A stretch of DNA of 64,000 nt from Methanoregulaceae archaeon (lineage in GTDB: Archaea; Halobacteriota; Methanomicrobia; Methanomicrobiales; Methanospirillaceae): contig JACTVG010000002.1 of NCBI GenBank assembly GCA_015660965.1, positions 186,001 to 250,000 on the forward strand, written 5' to 3'. A program made the position numbers and the translations under genes. Below the pieces are notes generated by a model, which worked only from the letters and a program-made list of their open reading frames with translations, did no database searches and had not been told where the DNA came from. Of the stretch, positions 9,758 to 19,496 are shown in pieces (within the stretch, counting starts at the first letter, position 1; each line of letters starts with the position of its first letter).

Positions 9758-10168
9758 ATGCAGACCATGAAGGTAGAACACTCATTTAACGAAAAAGAAA
9801 AGATTGATCTTTTTGATGGCAGCGAGTTTGCTTGCTTGATGGGTATTAAGACAATCGAGGCTAGGGAAGGATACGCCCATCTAAAGATGCATTCAAACGG
9901 AAAGAAAAACCCTCACGGGGTCGTGCACGGTGGCGCAATTTTTACCCTTGCGGATCAAGCATTTGCTGTAGCGGCAAATGCGGGAAAAGCCGATCGAGTA
10001 GCGGTTTCGGTTCACATTCAGTATATTGCACCTGCGTCAGGAGACCTTGAAGCAGTCTCAGAACTTGTGGCTGAAAATGGGAAATATTCAACTTACCGGG
10101 TTATGGTATATGAGGGCAAACGGATAATTGCAGAATTTGATGGTGTCGCGATTCAAGTTTCCACATAA
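9758..10168 (+). CDS. PaaI-type hotdog thioesterase
   Basis: 136 residues, a single hotdog domain. The active-site helix segment reads N-P-H-G-V-V-H-G-G-A-I-F-T-L-A-D, the signature of PaaI/YbgC-like acyl-CoA thioesterases; the remainder (S-V-H-I-Q-Y-I-A-P-A) fits the sheet. Probably hydrolyses an acyl- or aryl-CoA ester; the substrate is unknown. Monocistronic looking, with about 100 bp of AT-rich DNA upstream. Confidence 0.88.
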   Translation: MQTMKVEHSFNEKEKIDLFDGSEFACLMGIKTIEAREGYAHLKMHSNGKKNPHGVVHGGAIFTLADQAFAVAANAGKADRVAVSVHIQYIAPASGDLEAVSELVAENGKYSTYRVMVYEGKRIIAEFDGVAIQVST

Positions 10169-10273
10169 TTTTAGGATATACCATACATCAACTCTCCATT
10201 TTTTAAATAAGCGATTTTTTGAGGGAATAATAATACAACACATTTATCCTTGAAAAGATTCCCATACTCACCC

Positions 10274-10828
10274 ATGACCAAAGAATCAGAGGTAGTGTTA
10301 ACAGTTGCTGGCTTGATGGCACTATCCGCCCGCACTGCACCTAAAGGAAAAGGGGTGGATACCATTGATATACACCTCGTTCATGGTCGAGAAATTAACA
10401 AACTTTCTCATACGATGGCTGCTTATGGCAAACGAAATGGTATCGGATTTTTTATTAGAGATTCAAAGAATGTTTTATTGAGCACTGCATGCATCGTTAT
10501 TGGCGCTAAAGGTAACAATCCTGTTGGTGTCAACTGTGGTGCGTGTGGTTATCCAAACTGTGCAGAGTTCACAAAAGGCTGGAAAAAAAGAACAAAGAAA
10601 ACTACTGCCTATACTGGTCCAAACTGTGCGATTCGTATGACAGATTTGGGAATTGCAGTTGGTTCAGCGGCCAAAACCGCAAGTATTCATAACGTTGATA
10701 ATCGGATTATGTATTCAGCAGGTGTTGCGGCAATAGAACTCGGTCTAATGGATGTGGAGACTACAGTTGCCTATGGGATTCCTCTTTCTGCGACCGGCAA
10801 AAACATTTTCTTTGATAGATCTGCATAA
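10274..10828 (+). CDS. DUF2148 ferredoxin-domain protein
   Basis: 184 residues. The central cysteines C-G-A-C-G-Y-P-N-C plus a later G-P-N-C and an earlier T-A-C match the DUF2148 family, annotated as containing a ferredoxin-like, probably Fe-S, domain. Biochemical role unknown. The ATG at 10274 is preferred over an upstream TTG at 10250. It lies 12 bp ahead of the GHMP/beta-RFAP synthase gene, so the pair is probably an operon and a link to methanopterin chemistry is possible (inference). Confidence 0.78.
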   Translation: MTKESEVVLTVAGLMALSARTAPKGKGVDTIDIHLVHGREINKLSHTMAAYGKRNGIGFFIRDSKNVLLSTACIVIGAKGNNPVGVNCGACGYPNCAEFTKGWKKRTKKTTAYTGPNCAIRMTDLGIAVGSAAKTASIHNVDNRIMYSAGVAAIELGLMDVETTVAYGIPLSATGKNIFFDRSA

Positions 10829-10840
10829 TGTGAGGTATCT

Positions 10841-11920
10841 ATGCCAATTATGAAAATTCGTGGTGGAGACCTTGACCTCGTAGAATACGAGTTCAAGACG
10901 TTTGAACCTGGGAAGACCCTTAAGACCCTTGATTATGAGAAGAGGCGGTACATAATAAAACCATTCAAAGGAAAAGTTGCCGTAAAAGCACCAGCACGCA
11001 TTCATTTGACTGTTCTTGATATGAATCGTTTTGCCCCTGATCACCCCGGAGGAGGTGGTGTAGGGTTCGCAATTCAATGTTATTGCAGCGCTGAAGTAGA
11101 GTGCACTGACGGCAAGCTAGACATTGACTATAACCGTGAACCAATCATCCGCAATTTTGTGGAAGTCTTTAAAAAAGTCGTTGGTTATAAAGGAGGATTC
11201 CGGATCCGTGTAACTGATCACGAACATAAACATGTTGGACTTGGATCGACAAGCACGGTGATGATTGCAACAGCGACAGCAATTAATGAAGCAGTTGGTT
11301 CACCATTGACGAACGACCACCTTCGCAAGTTGATCGGTCATAATTATGTTGAAGAAACAGCCGATGGTAATGTTGCTTTCGGTTTTGAGACTGGTGTGGG
11401 CCCTGCAGTAAGCACACATGGAGGCATGGCAGTCATGGGTGACGAGCTGACACTGGTGTATCACCATCCCTTTGCTGAGGGAAAACATGTCCATATATTG
11501 ATCCCTCCAACTGACATCTCATCGGCAGGAACAAAAGAATTCGATTTACTTATGAATAAAGCCAGAACACTGGATTACCGAGACCGTGAACTGAAAGCTT
11601 ACTTAGTCCTCATGGATCTCATCCCGGCTCTTGAGAATGAGGATTTAAAAAAGATTGGAGATATCATTTGGGAGATAGAATTCCGCGGATCCAAACGTGC
11701 TGAAGTGGAGCACCATAGTTATAAGATCTATCATTACATGAGTATGCTACGAGAGGCAAACCTCGAATTTGTTGGAATGAGCTCGGTGGGACCTTCAATC
11801 GCGGTTGTAACAGAGAAGGACAAAGTGGAAATGGAAAAACTTCTCAAACCCTTGGGACTTAAAATTGCAATAAGTACAAAAGTAGATAACAAGGGGTTGA
11901 CTATTACGTCGAAAACCTGA
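10841..11920 (+). CDS. mptG: Beta-ribofuranosylaminobenzene 5'-phosphate synthase family (GHMP fold)
   Basis: Candidate for the first committed step of tetrahydromethanopterin synthesis, coupling 4-hydroxybenzoate or p-aminobenzoate with PRPP. 359 residues. After a 45-residue N-terminal extension the family pattern begins (A-R-I-H-L-T-V-L-D-M-N, then G-G-V-G-F-A-I). The GHMP loop is H-V-G-L-G-S-T-S-T and the C-terminal G-M-S-S-V-G-P-S-I closes the fold. These match beta-RFAP synthases better than sugar kinases, but a paralogue with another substrate is possible. GAGGT precedes the ATG; cotranscribed with the DUF2148 gene. Confidence 0.7.
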   Translation: MPIMKIRGGDLDLVEYEFKTFEPGKTLKTLDYEKRRYIIKPFKGKVAVKAPARIHLTVLDMNRFAPDHPGGGGVGFAIQCYCSAEVECTDGKLDIDYNREPIIRNFVEVFKKVVGYKGGFRIRVTDHEHKHVGLGSTSTVMIATATAINEAVGSPLTNDHLRKLIGHNYVEETADGNVAFGFETGVGPAVSTHGGMAVMGDELTLVYHHPFAEGKHVHILIPPTDISSAGTKEFDLLMNKARTLDYRDRELKAYLVLMDLIPALENEDLKKIGDIIWEIEFRGSKRAEVEHHSYKIYHYMSMLREANLEFVGMSSVGPSIAVVTEKDKVEMEKLLKPLGLKIAISTKVDNKGLTITSKT

Positions 11921-11995
11921 TGAAACAATTTTAACAAATTTATCTTCCTTTTTAAAAACAAAAACCGTTAAAAAAATCTTATTATCTGGAACTTT

Positions 11996-12649
11996 TCAGC
12001 ATTTTGGAGGGCGATTACGGTACGCGGAAATAAGTCCAGCAATTATGACGAGGATAGTTGCTACAGTGACCAGAACTACTAAGTAAATCAGAAGATTTAA
12101 GTTCTGTTTAACAATTGGAAGTGTACCAAAGAAGTATCCTACAAGTACAATTCCAATAGACCAAATAACACCCCCAAGGACATTGTAAGTAAGAAATCTT
12201 CGGTAATCCATCGAACCGACACCAGCAAGGAAAGGAGCAAACGTTCGGACTATAGGCACAAATCGAGCAACAAAAATAGTCATCCCACCGTATTGCTCAT
12301 AAAATCCATAAGTTCGATCAATATATTCTTGTTTGAGAAGATTTGGGAACCTACACTGTAGCACCCGCAACCCAATATAATTACCAATCCAGTAGTTCAT
12401 TGTATCCCCGAGCACAGCACCCAAAATAAACACAATAAACAACCAATGGAGCTCAAGAAGACCACTGGCAGCAACAGCGCCAGAAACAAAAAGCAGAGAA
12501 TCGCCCGGAAGGAAAGGTGTCACCACGAAACCCGTCTCGAAAAAGATGATGATAAAAAAGATAAGGTAGGTCAAAATCCCGTACTGTTGAATGATCAGTG
12601 GTAGATGCTTGTCAATATTGATAAAAATGTCAATGAGTTCTAATAGCAT
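11996..12649 (-). CDS. DedA-family membrane protein
   Basis: 217 residues with about five hydrophobic segments. DedA (VTT fold) landmarks: P-F-L-P-G-D-S-L-L-F-V-S-G near residue 47, G-D-T-M-N-Y-W-I-G, and the conserved arginine stretch A-R-F-V-P-I-V-R-T-F-A-P near 125 with G-V-G-S-M-D-Y-R-R-F after it. The family is known for proton-motive-force-related functions and lipid scrambling. Single gene, with a GC-rich hairpin (ccctc ... gaggg, about 12655-12671) in its leader. Confidence 0.9.
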   Translation of the reverse strand: MLLELIDIFINIDKHLPLIIQQYGILTYLIFFIIIFFETGFVVTPFLPGDSLLFVSGAVAASGLLELHWLFIVFILGAVLGDTMNYWIGNYIGLRVLQCRFPNLLKQEYIDRTYGFYEQYGGMTIFVARFVPIVRTFAPFLAGVGSMDYRRFLTYNVLGGVIWSIGIVLVGYFFGTLPIVKQNLNLLIYLVVLVTVATILVIIAGLISAYRNRPPKC

Positions 12650-12830
12650 ACCTGCCCTCTAGGTTGGAGGGGGTTGTATATGAACCTGAGTACTGTGTGC
12701 GTTTTTTTTCTAAAGAGGCTAGATAATAGGTTTTTATAAATTCCGAATTGAACTTCCAACCTCAAAATATATTGAGTCTGAAATCTGACCTTAATCGCTG
12801 AGATTAAGATAATAATTTGTGGACTAGATT

Positions 12831-13721
12831 ATGTTAAACACTGCAATATCTCGATTATCAATTATTTTTCTCTTATTCGCCATCACGGTTCTTATATGCC
12901 CATAGGTGCTAGCATTTAAAGCTCATTTAATTAACATTACAGTGAGCGCAAATGGAGATGCAACTGCAACTCTCAGCTATTCACTTGAAGGTATTATTGA
13001 AAACTCAATCCCGGATTCTATGCTTCAAACAGAATTGAGCAAGGGGCTTGCAACCAGTTCAGACCCTCCAACAGTTGTGTCATTTGACCATAATGGTGCG
13101 ACGCTAATCCTACACAAATTTGCCCAAGTAAATGATGTCAAATCAGGAACGGAATATATGACTGTACCTATGGACTTTAAGAAGGCAGATGTTGCACTGA
13201 AAAACTCTGATCTTAGTTATGTTATTTCTGCTGATTTTACTCCTCAAATATCAACAGTAACATTCCCTGATGGATTTACAGTTGATTTTACATATATTTC
13301 TACACTGCCATCAATCCAACATGTGATTTTAAATCAACCAAGTCAAATTAAAAATTTATCTGCTTTACCACAGAAAGGATCAATTACAATTACATCATCA
13401 CCAGTTAACGCTCAAGTTTTTATTGATGACCAGTATGTAGGTAATTCGCCAGCTGTTTTCGCAGGGATTACTCCTGGTAATCACACAGTGAGGCTCGAAT
13501 GTGATTTGTGTGAACCCTCAATAAATCAAGTGATGGTGAGTGGTGGTAGTAATGAATCTAGATCAATCATTCTTATCTATAAAACCCCAACATCTTTTAT
13601 AACAACATCAACTCCTAAAAGGAGTATTTTTTCACTCGCAATTCCTGGTTTCGAAGCGGTATACGCATTTCTTGCTTTAACCGGTTTCTGTATCGTCTTA
13701 CAGATACGTAGACGATTATAA
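12831..13721 (+). pseudogene. PEGA-domain surface protein with PGF-CTERM; signal peptide interrupted by in-frame TAG
   Basis: From ATG at 12831 the frame encodes a typical hydrophobic signal peptide (24 residues), then TAG at 12903-12905, then continues without another stop to 13721. After the TAG come about 150 residues of secreted-type sequence, a PEGA domain (G-S-I-T-I-T-S-S-P-V-N-A-Q-V-F-I-D), a threonine-rich stalk and a C-terminal I-P-G-F-E, hydrophobic segment and R-R-R: the PGF-CTERM sorting signal handled by archaeosortase A. A GTG at 12906 could start translation but would leave the product without a signal peptide. Nonsense mutation, readthrough or sequencing error cannot be told apart here. 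Confidence 0.65.
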
Positions 13722-14004
13722 TCTAAATACAAGATGAGGATTCACTAAAAGAAAATGTCGATTTTGGTATTAATTTTTTTATTTGATATGCCGATACAAT
13801 CTTTCACAATTAATTTCAAAAAGAGACTATTTTAAAGACTATTTTTTATACCAATTATCAATATAGCTATAACGATAACTAAAATTGTTTTCTCAAAAAA
13901 ATCTACATTAAACAATGCGTGTTATGTAAAATATATATAGAATATTAATTTGGATTGGAAAAATTTTTAAAAATTTTTTCGAGCAAATATTGAATTTAGT
14001 ATTG

Positions 14005-14625
14005 TTATTTTGAGAAGAACGCTACTATCTCAGCTCGCACGACATTTTTTCCATGAATTCGCATCGTCCATCTATTAGATGTAAGCGATTGCACATTTAG
14101 TTGTGCAAATAAAGAGAGCACCTCATTTTCATCAAAATAATGTGTAAAAATACCTAAACCACGGCAATAAGTATCTGGTTCAACTCTCACTCCGCTTCCT
14201 GCTCTCATATCATTTACAGAAAAATCTCGGAAAAAGAGTTGCCCCCCCTTCCGCAATACACGGATTGAGTCACGAATCACTAATTCCCGGCAATCTTTGA
14301 GCATATGACCAACGATATGAAAAGCAATAATTGCATCAAAGCTTCGCGTTGCAAAGGGAAGTTGTCGTGCATCAGCGACAATGACATCAGTACATGGATT
14401 TTTATCAACAATTTTTTTACTTATTTGTGTAGCTTCATCTGAAAAATCGATAGCGACAAGTTCGTAACGATGCTTGAGCAATCCACTCAAAGTTGTTCCA
14501 TTACCACAACCTAATTCAAGAATGCGACAACCCTTGGGTAAATCTGGAATTGAGTGACGAGTTCCCCCCCAAAGCCTCCCCCTTTTTATATAGTCTTCAT
14601 TCCATGCATCTTTGACGTGTTTCAT
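14005..14625 (-). CDS. Class I SAM-dependent methyltransferase
   Basis: 206 residues. Motif I is R-I-L-E-L-G-C-G-N-G-T-T near residue 35, motif II V-A-I-D-F-S, then V-I-V-A-D-A-R-Q-L-P-F and a post-motif I-R-V-L-R-K-G-G. This is the ubiquinone/menaquinone-methyltransferase-like Methyltransf_11 type; the substrate is not predictable. It is flanked by long AT-rich spacers (280 bp of low-complexity DNA at 13722-14004 with no gene seen) and convergent with the preceding surface protein gene. Confidence 0.85.
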   Translation of the reverse strand: MKHVKDAWNEDYIKRGRLWGGTRHSIPDLPKGCRILELGCGNGTTLSGLLKHRYELVAIDFSDEATQISKKIVDKNPCTDVIVADARQLPFATRSFDAIIAFHIVGHMLKDCRELVIRDSIRVLRKGGQLFFRDFSVNDMRAGSGVRVEPDTYCRGLGIFTHYFDENEVLSLFAQLNVQSLTSNRWTMRIHGKNVVRAEIVAFFSK

Positions 14626-14765
14626 TATTTATCTGCATAACAATTGTAAGATGTTGATTCATTCTAATTTTAAAAATCACATATTTTCTCAATATCTTCG
14701 TTTTATATTGCCCTAATGAATTAAAATCCATTTTACAAGTTAATACGAAGAAAAAACACATAATA

Positions 14766-14840
14766 TGCTGCTATCGGGATTTGAACCCGAGTCGCGGGCG
14801 TGAAAGGCCCGCATGATTGGCCGGTCTACACTATAGCAGC
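14766..14840 (-). tRNA. tRNA-Glu (UUC)
   Basis: The reverse strand folds into a full cloverleaf: 7-bp acceptor GCTGCTA/TAGCAGC, anticodon stem CGGGC/GCCCG with loop CTTTCAC giving anticodon TTC, and T-arm CGGGTTCAAATCCCG. Discriminator A; CCA is not encoded; no intron. Confidence 0.95.
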
Positions 14841-14903
14841 AAGCGTTTTTACTAATTGAATTGCGTCTGATAAAAAGATTTGGGAATAGTCAGAGAAAAA
14901 AGG

Positions 14904-15773
14904 TTATTTATATACAAGAATTCCTTCCCTTTCAGTCACGGTTTTAAATGCAGCCATAAGCTGTCGTGTTATAGGCCCTGGTTTTCCGTTGCCTATCGTT
15001 CGCCCATCGATCCATGTGACTGGAGCTACTTCTGCAGCGGTACCGGTTACGATTACTTCATCAGCAGAATAAAGATCGTAATATCCAAGGTTTTGCTCAT
15101 TTAATGGAATGCCCAAAGATTTGACAGTTTCAAGTAGAACTATTCGTGTTACACCCCTAAGATTGTTTAAGGTAGGTGGTGTGACAATCTCCCCGTTCTT
15201 GACGACATAGATATTGTCACCAGATCCCTCTGAAAGGTAGCCATTTGTGTCAAAGAAGATCGCTTCATCTCCTCCCTTGTAATTTGCCTCTATCTTCGCT
15301 AGTATGTTATTGAGATAGTTCAGACTCTTCACGTTCGGAGGAAGTGCTTCAGCTGGATTTCTCCTGATCGAGACCGTAACGGCTCGGAGACCCTTCTCAT
15401 AAAGATCCCCATACATCGCACCCCATTCGACCGCTATCACAATCACCGAAGGTTTAGGACATTTCTTTGGGTCAAGGCCCAGATCTCCCACACCTCGAGT
15501 CACAATTGGTCGGACATAGCAATCCTTGAGCTTATTTTTTCTGATTGTCTCAAGTATCACTTTCTGAAATTCGTCTTTCGAGATAGGAACTGTAAGATCT
15601 ATTGTTTTTGCAGAATCATACAACCTATCAAGGTGTTCTTTGAGCCGGAACACTCTTCCATTGTAAGCTCGAATTCCCTCGAAAACGCCATCCCCATATA
15701 ATAATCCATGATCAAAGACTGAGATTTTCGCTTTTTCTTTAGGAACGAACTCCCCATCAATATAGATGATCAT
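14904..15773 (-). CDS. ilvE: Branched-chain amino acid aminotransferase
   Basis: PLP-dependent last step of isoleucine, leucine and valine synthesis. 289 residues, fold type [18 protein letters not shown] is the N-terminal signature; the PLP lysine is in [10 protein letters not shown] (Lys149); S-E-G-S-G-D-N-I binds the cofactor phosphate region; V-T-G-T-A-A-E-V ends the site. It lies 56 bp downstream of cfbB on the same strand and may be read with the F430 genes, though the functions are unrelated. ilvBN are 9 kb away on the other strand. Confidence 0.94.
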   Translation of the reverse strand: MIIYIDGEFVPKEKAKISVFDHGLLYGDGVFEGIRAYNGRVFRLKEHLDRLYDSAKTIDLTVPISKDEFQKVILETIRKNKLKDCYVRPIVTRGVGDLGLDPKKCPKPSVIVIAVEWGAMYGDLYEKGLRAVTVSIRRNPAEALPPNVKSLNYLNNILAKIEANYKGGDEAIFFDTNGYLSEGSGDNIYVVKNGEIVTPPTLNNLRGVTRIVLLETVKSLGIPLNEQNLGYYDLYSADEVIVTGTAAEVAPVTWIDGRTIGNGKPGPITRQLMAAFKTVTEREGILVYK

Positions 15774-15829
15774 ACTTTTAGGTAGGGTTTATCGGGTTTT
15801 GTAGCTTTTCTTTAATTAAGATCTAAAAG

Positions 15830-17206
15830 TCAATCCTTTTTCCGACACCGATCTATGAAATGTTGGAACATATTTATACTAGCGACTGGATGAAGATGAG
15901 TGTAGCTACCAAGTGTATTATAAACAACAGCGCCATCAAGAGCCTCGTGGATCCCGATACCCCGCGAGAGATGATACGCATACTTAGTTGTCAAATCTAA
16001 CGTCACTTTAGAATAGTGGAACTCATGTCCACGGAACCGTGCTTTCCCAAAGAGAGAGTTTTTCCCACTAGTCCCTTCAACGTAACTTACTACCCTTCTA
16101 GCAGGCATCTGTGTTGTTCCAGAAAATACCCCGCACATTGAAAAAGACTGACCTTTCTCAGAACCTTGCCAACCAGCTTTAAGTTTTATTTGATCCGTCA
16201 GATACATCAACCCTCCACATTCTGCATAAAATGGAATATTATTAGAGGACATTTCTTTTACGGCGTTTCTCATTTTCTCGTTCACTTCAAGATCGGCGGC
16301 ATATAATTCCGGATAACCACCACCGATAATATATCCGTCAGCGTTTGGTAGACGATCATGAATTGGACTGAACATTATTGCTTCTGCACCAGACGAACTG
16401 AGAACATCAAACAGATCTGCATAATAAAAATTGAAGGCTTCATCTAATGCAACACCTATACGAACATCGGGTTCATAATTTGAATCGAATAGAGCGGAGC
16501 TTGTATTTTTTATTGGGATATTAACCATAAGATGTTGTAATTGATCCAGATCCACATATTTCCCAATAATTTTAGTTATTATCCTAATTCGATTGTCGAA
16601 ATCTCCTCTCCCAGATCCCTCACGATACGGGACGAGTCCGAGATGTCGCATGGTAAGGTGCATTTCCTCCATTCGGGGGATTGAACCGATAACAGGTATT
16701 TTACAATAGTGTTCGATCGCGGTAACCGCTTTGTCTTTGTGTGTGGTTCCCTTCACATTATTGAGAATTACCCCAGCAATATTAATTTCAGGATCAAAAT
16801 CACAAAAACCTTTGACGATAGCAGCAGCGCTCCTTGTAATGCTCTGGGCAGATACCACAAGTATGACAGGAAGTTTTAGCGTTTTGGCTATAGATGCAGT
16901 AGTACCTATATCGTTAAGAGCTTCTGAACCTTCATAAAGTCCCCGCACTCCTTCGACAAGTGCAATATCTGCTCCTTTACATCCATGAGCGAAAATTCTG
17001 CGGATTAATTTTTTATCCATCGTAAAGCTGTCAAGGTTTCGGCATGGACGACTCGTGACAGCAGTTAGATAGGATGGATCTATGTAATCCATCCCGACTT
17101 TAAAAGTTTGAACGACATTTTTTTTTGATAGAAGGGATGAAAGTGCTAGAGTAATGCTTGTCTTACCGCTACCAGAACGATCACCGGTAATGAGAAGAGC
17201 CTTCAT
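15830..17206 (-). CDS. cfbB: Ni-sirohydrochlorin a,c-diamide synthase
   Basis: ATP- and glutamine-dependent amidation of Ni-sirohydrochlorin in coenzyme F430 synthesis. 458 residues of the CobB/CbiA family: N-terminal P-loop G-D-R-S-G-S-G-K-T-S and a C-terminal class I glutamine amidotransferase domain whose nucleophile is Cys330 in Y-A-E-C-G-G-L. The family alone does not separate cobalamin from F430 enzymes; linkage to cfbA, cfbD and cfbE makes CfbB the better call. The start overlaps the cfbD stop by 4 bp. Confidence 0.9.
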   Translation of the reverse strand: MKALLITGDRSGSGKTSITLALSSLLSKKNVVQTFKVGMDYIDPSYLTAVTSRPCRNLDSFTMDKKLIRRIFAHGCKGADIALVEGVRGLYEGSEALNDIGTTASIAKTLKLPVILVVSAQSITRSAAAIVKGFCDFDPEINIAGVILNNVKGTTHKDKAVTAIEHYCKIPVIGSIPRMEEMHLTMRHLGLVPYREGSGRGDFDNRIRIITKIIGKYVDLDQLQHLMVNIPIKNTSSALFDSNYEPDVRIGVALDEAFNFYYADLFDVLSSSGAEAIMFSPIHDRLPNADGYIIGGGYPELYAADLEVNEKMRNAVKEMSSNNIPFYAECGGLMYLTDQIKLKAGWQGSEKGQSFSMCGVFSGTTQMPARRVVSYVEGTSGKNSLFGKARFRGHEFHYSKVTLDLTTKYAYHLSRGIGIHEALDGAVVYNTLGSYTHLHPVASINMFQHFIDRCRKKD

Positions 17207-18267
17207 GCAAGACTCCGGAGAACAGACCCAAACTCGCTCTCAACAATTTCCCTCACACCAAGAGTCTTGGGGTGAAGATCAACTTCAACTATGACATGTT
17301 GGTGACCAATAGCACGAAGAGGTTCAACCTGTCTTGGTCCATTGGTAATAGAAAAACATTCGATCCCTAAGGTGTATTCAGGAGGGATTGCATGCGGTAC
17401 TCCAACAAGAAGAGCGAATGAGGGTGAGATTGATTTTAGCCGCTGTCCAATCGCTTCTCCGTTAGCTCCATACTCATCGAGAGCTCCTATTAGGTCGCAT
17501 GTTAACCCACGGTCATCCATTCCTTTGATGATCCGTTTTGCGTCCTCCCTCACTTTAGGAAGTCCTCGGTCATCGAGATTCGCGATATAAGTAATATTTG
17601 CGTCAGGACAAGCATCATGGAGGGCGATAAGTTCATCTGCAAACATATAAGCAGTTTCTTTCTTTGCATTAAGTACCGCTACACCTTTTTTGCCGCTTCG
17701 TGCAAATTTGATAAGTTGCTGTGCTACAATGTGTTTTAAATCTCCCCGAGAAGGTGCAATGTAGGCAATACTCGCTGCCCCGCGTATCCGTTCAACTTCG
17801 TTTGCTTTCTCCATAAGAATTCGCTGTCGTTCAAGCTCATCATCACTAATCCATCCTGCCTTTTGAGCCGCTTCTAATGTTGCCAAAACACCCGCAATAT
17901 TCTCTGAATAACCTGCATGAATATCGACAGCAATTGTTGGTGTCTTTATATTGGCATTTTCAACAGCAGAGATCAGGTCCTCACCGATTATCATCGCTAC
18001 ACATGTACCAATCACTGCCATACGAGTGGGTGCAAATCGTTCTTCAGCATATTTTAGCACATTTTCTAAGGGTTTCTGACCACCAAAAATAAACTCGTTA
18101 TCGGCAAGAGATGTTGTAAGGACATGCATTCCATCTTCTTCAAGTAGTCGAGCATGCTTAAACGAACATCCTGACGGTCCATGAAGTATAGCAACATCAA
18201 CCTCAAGATCACGTGCTGTGTATAATGCAGCGACAATCGAGCTAGGACGGGGATGCATGTATTTCAT
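17203..18267 (-). CDS. cfbD: Ni-sirohydrochlorin a,c-diamide reductive cyclase, NifD-like subunit
   Basis: With the NifH-like CfbC it carries out the six-electron reduction and lactam ring closure to 15,17(3)-seco-F430-17(3)-acid. Nitrogenase component 1-like fold: H-G-P-S-G-C-S-F-K at about residue 30 and V-I-G-T-C-V-A-M near 128 carry conserved cysteines. The ATG at 18267 (M-K-Y-M-H-P-R-P) is chosen because GGAGATGA lies just upstream; an in-frame GTG at 18291 would extend it by eight residues into cfbE. No cfbC lies in this window. Confidence 0.9.
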   Translation of the reverse strand: MKYMHPRPSSIVAALYTARDLEVDVAILHGPSGCSFKHARLLEEDGMHVLTTSLADNEFIFGGQKPLENVLKYAEERFAPTRMAVIGTCVAMIIGEDLISAVENANIKTPTIAVDIHAGYSENIAGVLATLEAAQKAGWISDDELERQRILMEKANEVERIRGAASIAYIAPSRGDLKHIVAQQLIKFARSGKKGVAVLNAKKETAYMFADELIALHDACPDANITYIANLDDRGLPKVREDAKRIIKGMDDRGLTCDLIGALDEYGANGEAIGQRLKSISPSFALLVGVPHAIPPEYTLGIECFSITNGPRQVEPLRAIGHQHVIVEVDLHPKTLGVREIVESEFGSVLRSLA

Positions 18268-18271
18268 CAGT

Positions 18272-19486
18272 TCATCTCCAAGTTTTAACACCTAGTACAA
18301 TGCTACCGTTTTTGGTTATTGAAAGAGCAACATCTCTTGCTTCCGTTAAAGTGGGAATACGAACTATGTTATTTTCATTGAATATATGTAAAACCTGCTT
18401 GTCAAGAAGTGAATGTCCAACAAGGATAACATGATTTGGTTTTATCGCTCGTATCGCCTCAATTATCTGATTATCTGGAAAACCTTCACAAACCGCACCA
18501 TTCGCCGTCTCTTTTCCTATAACAAGGGTGAGGTTGTGAGAACCTGCAATCATTCGAGCATATTTCGCAGCTTCAATCGTTGTCATCGAGTTTGTCCCAC
18601 TATTAGCATTATCGACAATGACAACATTGTGGATTTGGTGGATTGAAAGCCGCCCACCTATTGCTTGAAAATTGGATAATAATGACGGTTTTATTCCCAT
18701 CAAACAAGCAGCAGTCCCAGCTAACATGAGTGGTATTCTATATCCTTCGAGTTTAAGAAGAGGGTTATAAAATATCTCTGACATTTTGTTGGATTCAATA
18801 TGACAAACAGTTCCTGAACAGTGGGTAATATCTTCAAGTTGGATCATTTTTGATGACGTTGGTTCTATACCTGGAGCCAGGAGAACCTTATCACAATTTT
18901 TAGCAGATTTCAGTTTCTCTTCAAGAGCCCTTTTTTTTCCTGCGGCGAATACGTAGTCATCCGATGAAGTAATTATTGCAAGCGAACCTGCACCTGTAAC
19001 TCCGAGTGATTCCTCTGCTATGAGCCACCCACTGATTTTTGTCGCTTCTTTCACAGCACCGAGTACCGATGCAGGAGTAATACTTTTTTTCCAGAGTTGT
19101 TGTCGATCGGGGTAAAGAAACGTTCCTGCGGATGTATGCAGAATACCAGTACTTTTCATTATATGGGCAAGTGCAAATGCAGTTGTAGTTTTACCTTTAG
19201 AACCGGTGATTTCTATCATTGGTTTTGGGATAAACTTACCAATAAGCCGTCGAACAGCATCATGGTGTGAGATTACATTAGCTTTTGGCGATCTTAGCAA
19301 AACATGGTCTGGATCTAAATGTACTGGTGCAACTATTAGATCATATGAGCGTTGAAGTGCCGTTGAGACATCAATAGTACTTTCATTTCGGTACACATCA
19401 ACCGTATCCACCTGATGACCCGCAACAGCAAACTCTTTTCCGATTACGTCTCCGCCGTGGATAGTGTCAAGTACCAGTATATTCAT
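18272..19486 (-). CDS. cfbE: Coenzyme F430 synthetase (Mur ligase-like)
   Basis: ATP-dependent closing of the last ring of F430. 404 residues related to MurD/MurC ligases: P-loop E-I-T-G-S-K-G-K-T-T-T at about residue 92, a central ligase domain with V-D-N-A-N-S-G-T, and a C-terminal domain with G-K-E and I-K-P-N-H-V. It follows cfbA by 10 bp and precedes cfbD by 4 bp, a tight operon. The unusual short N-terminal domain agrees with CfbE rather than peptidoglycan Mur enzymes, which this organism would not need. Confidence 0.92.
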   Translation of the reverse strand: MNILVLDTIHGGDVIGKEFAVAGHQVDTVDVYRNESTIDVSTALQRSYDLIVAPVHLDPDHVLLRSPKANVISHHDAVRRLIGKFIPKPMIEITGSKGKTTTAFALAHIMKSTGILHTSAGTFLYPDRQQLWKKSITPASVLGAVKEATKISGWLIAEESLGVTGAGSLAIITSSDDYVFAAGKKRALEEKLKSAKNCDKVLLAPGIEPTSSKMIQLEDITHCSGTVCHIESNKMSEIFYNPLLKLEGYRIPLMLAGTAACLMGIKPSLLSNFQAIGGRLSIHQIHNVVIVDNANSGTNSMTTIEAAKYARMIAGSHNLTLVIGKETANGAVCEGFPDNQIIEAIRAIKPNHVILVGHSLLDKQVLHIFNENNIVRIPTLTEARDVALSITKNGSIVLGVKTWR

Positions 19487-19496
19487 AAAAAAAGTG

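Noticed and set aside
12903-12905. TAG as a pyrrolysine codon
   Set aside because: It falls in a signal peptide cleavage region, not a methylamine methyltransferase, and no pyl genes are visible.
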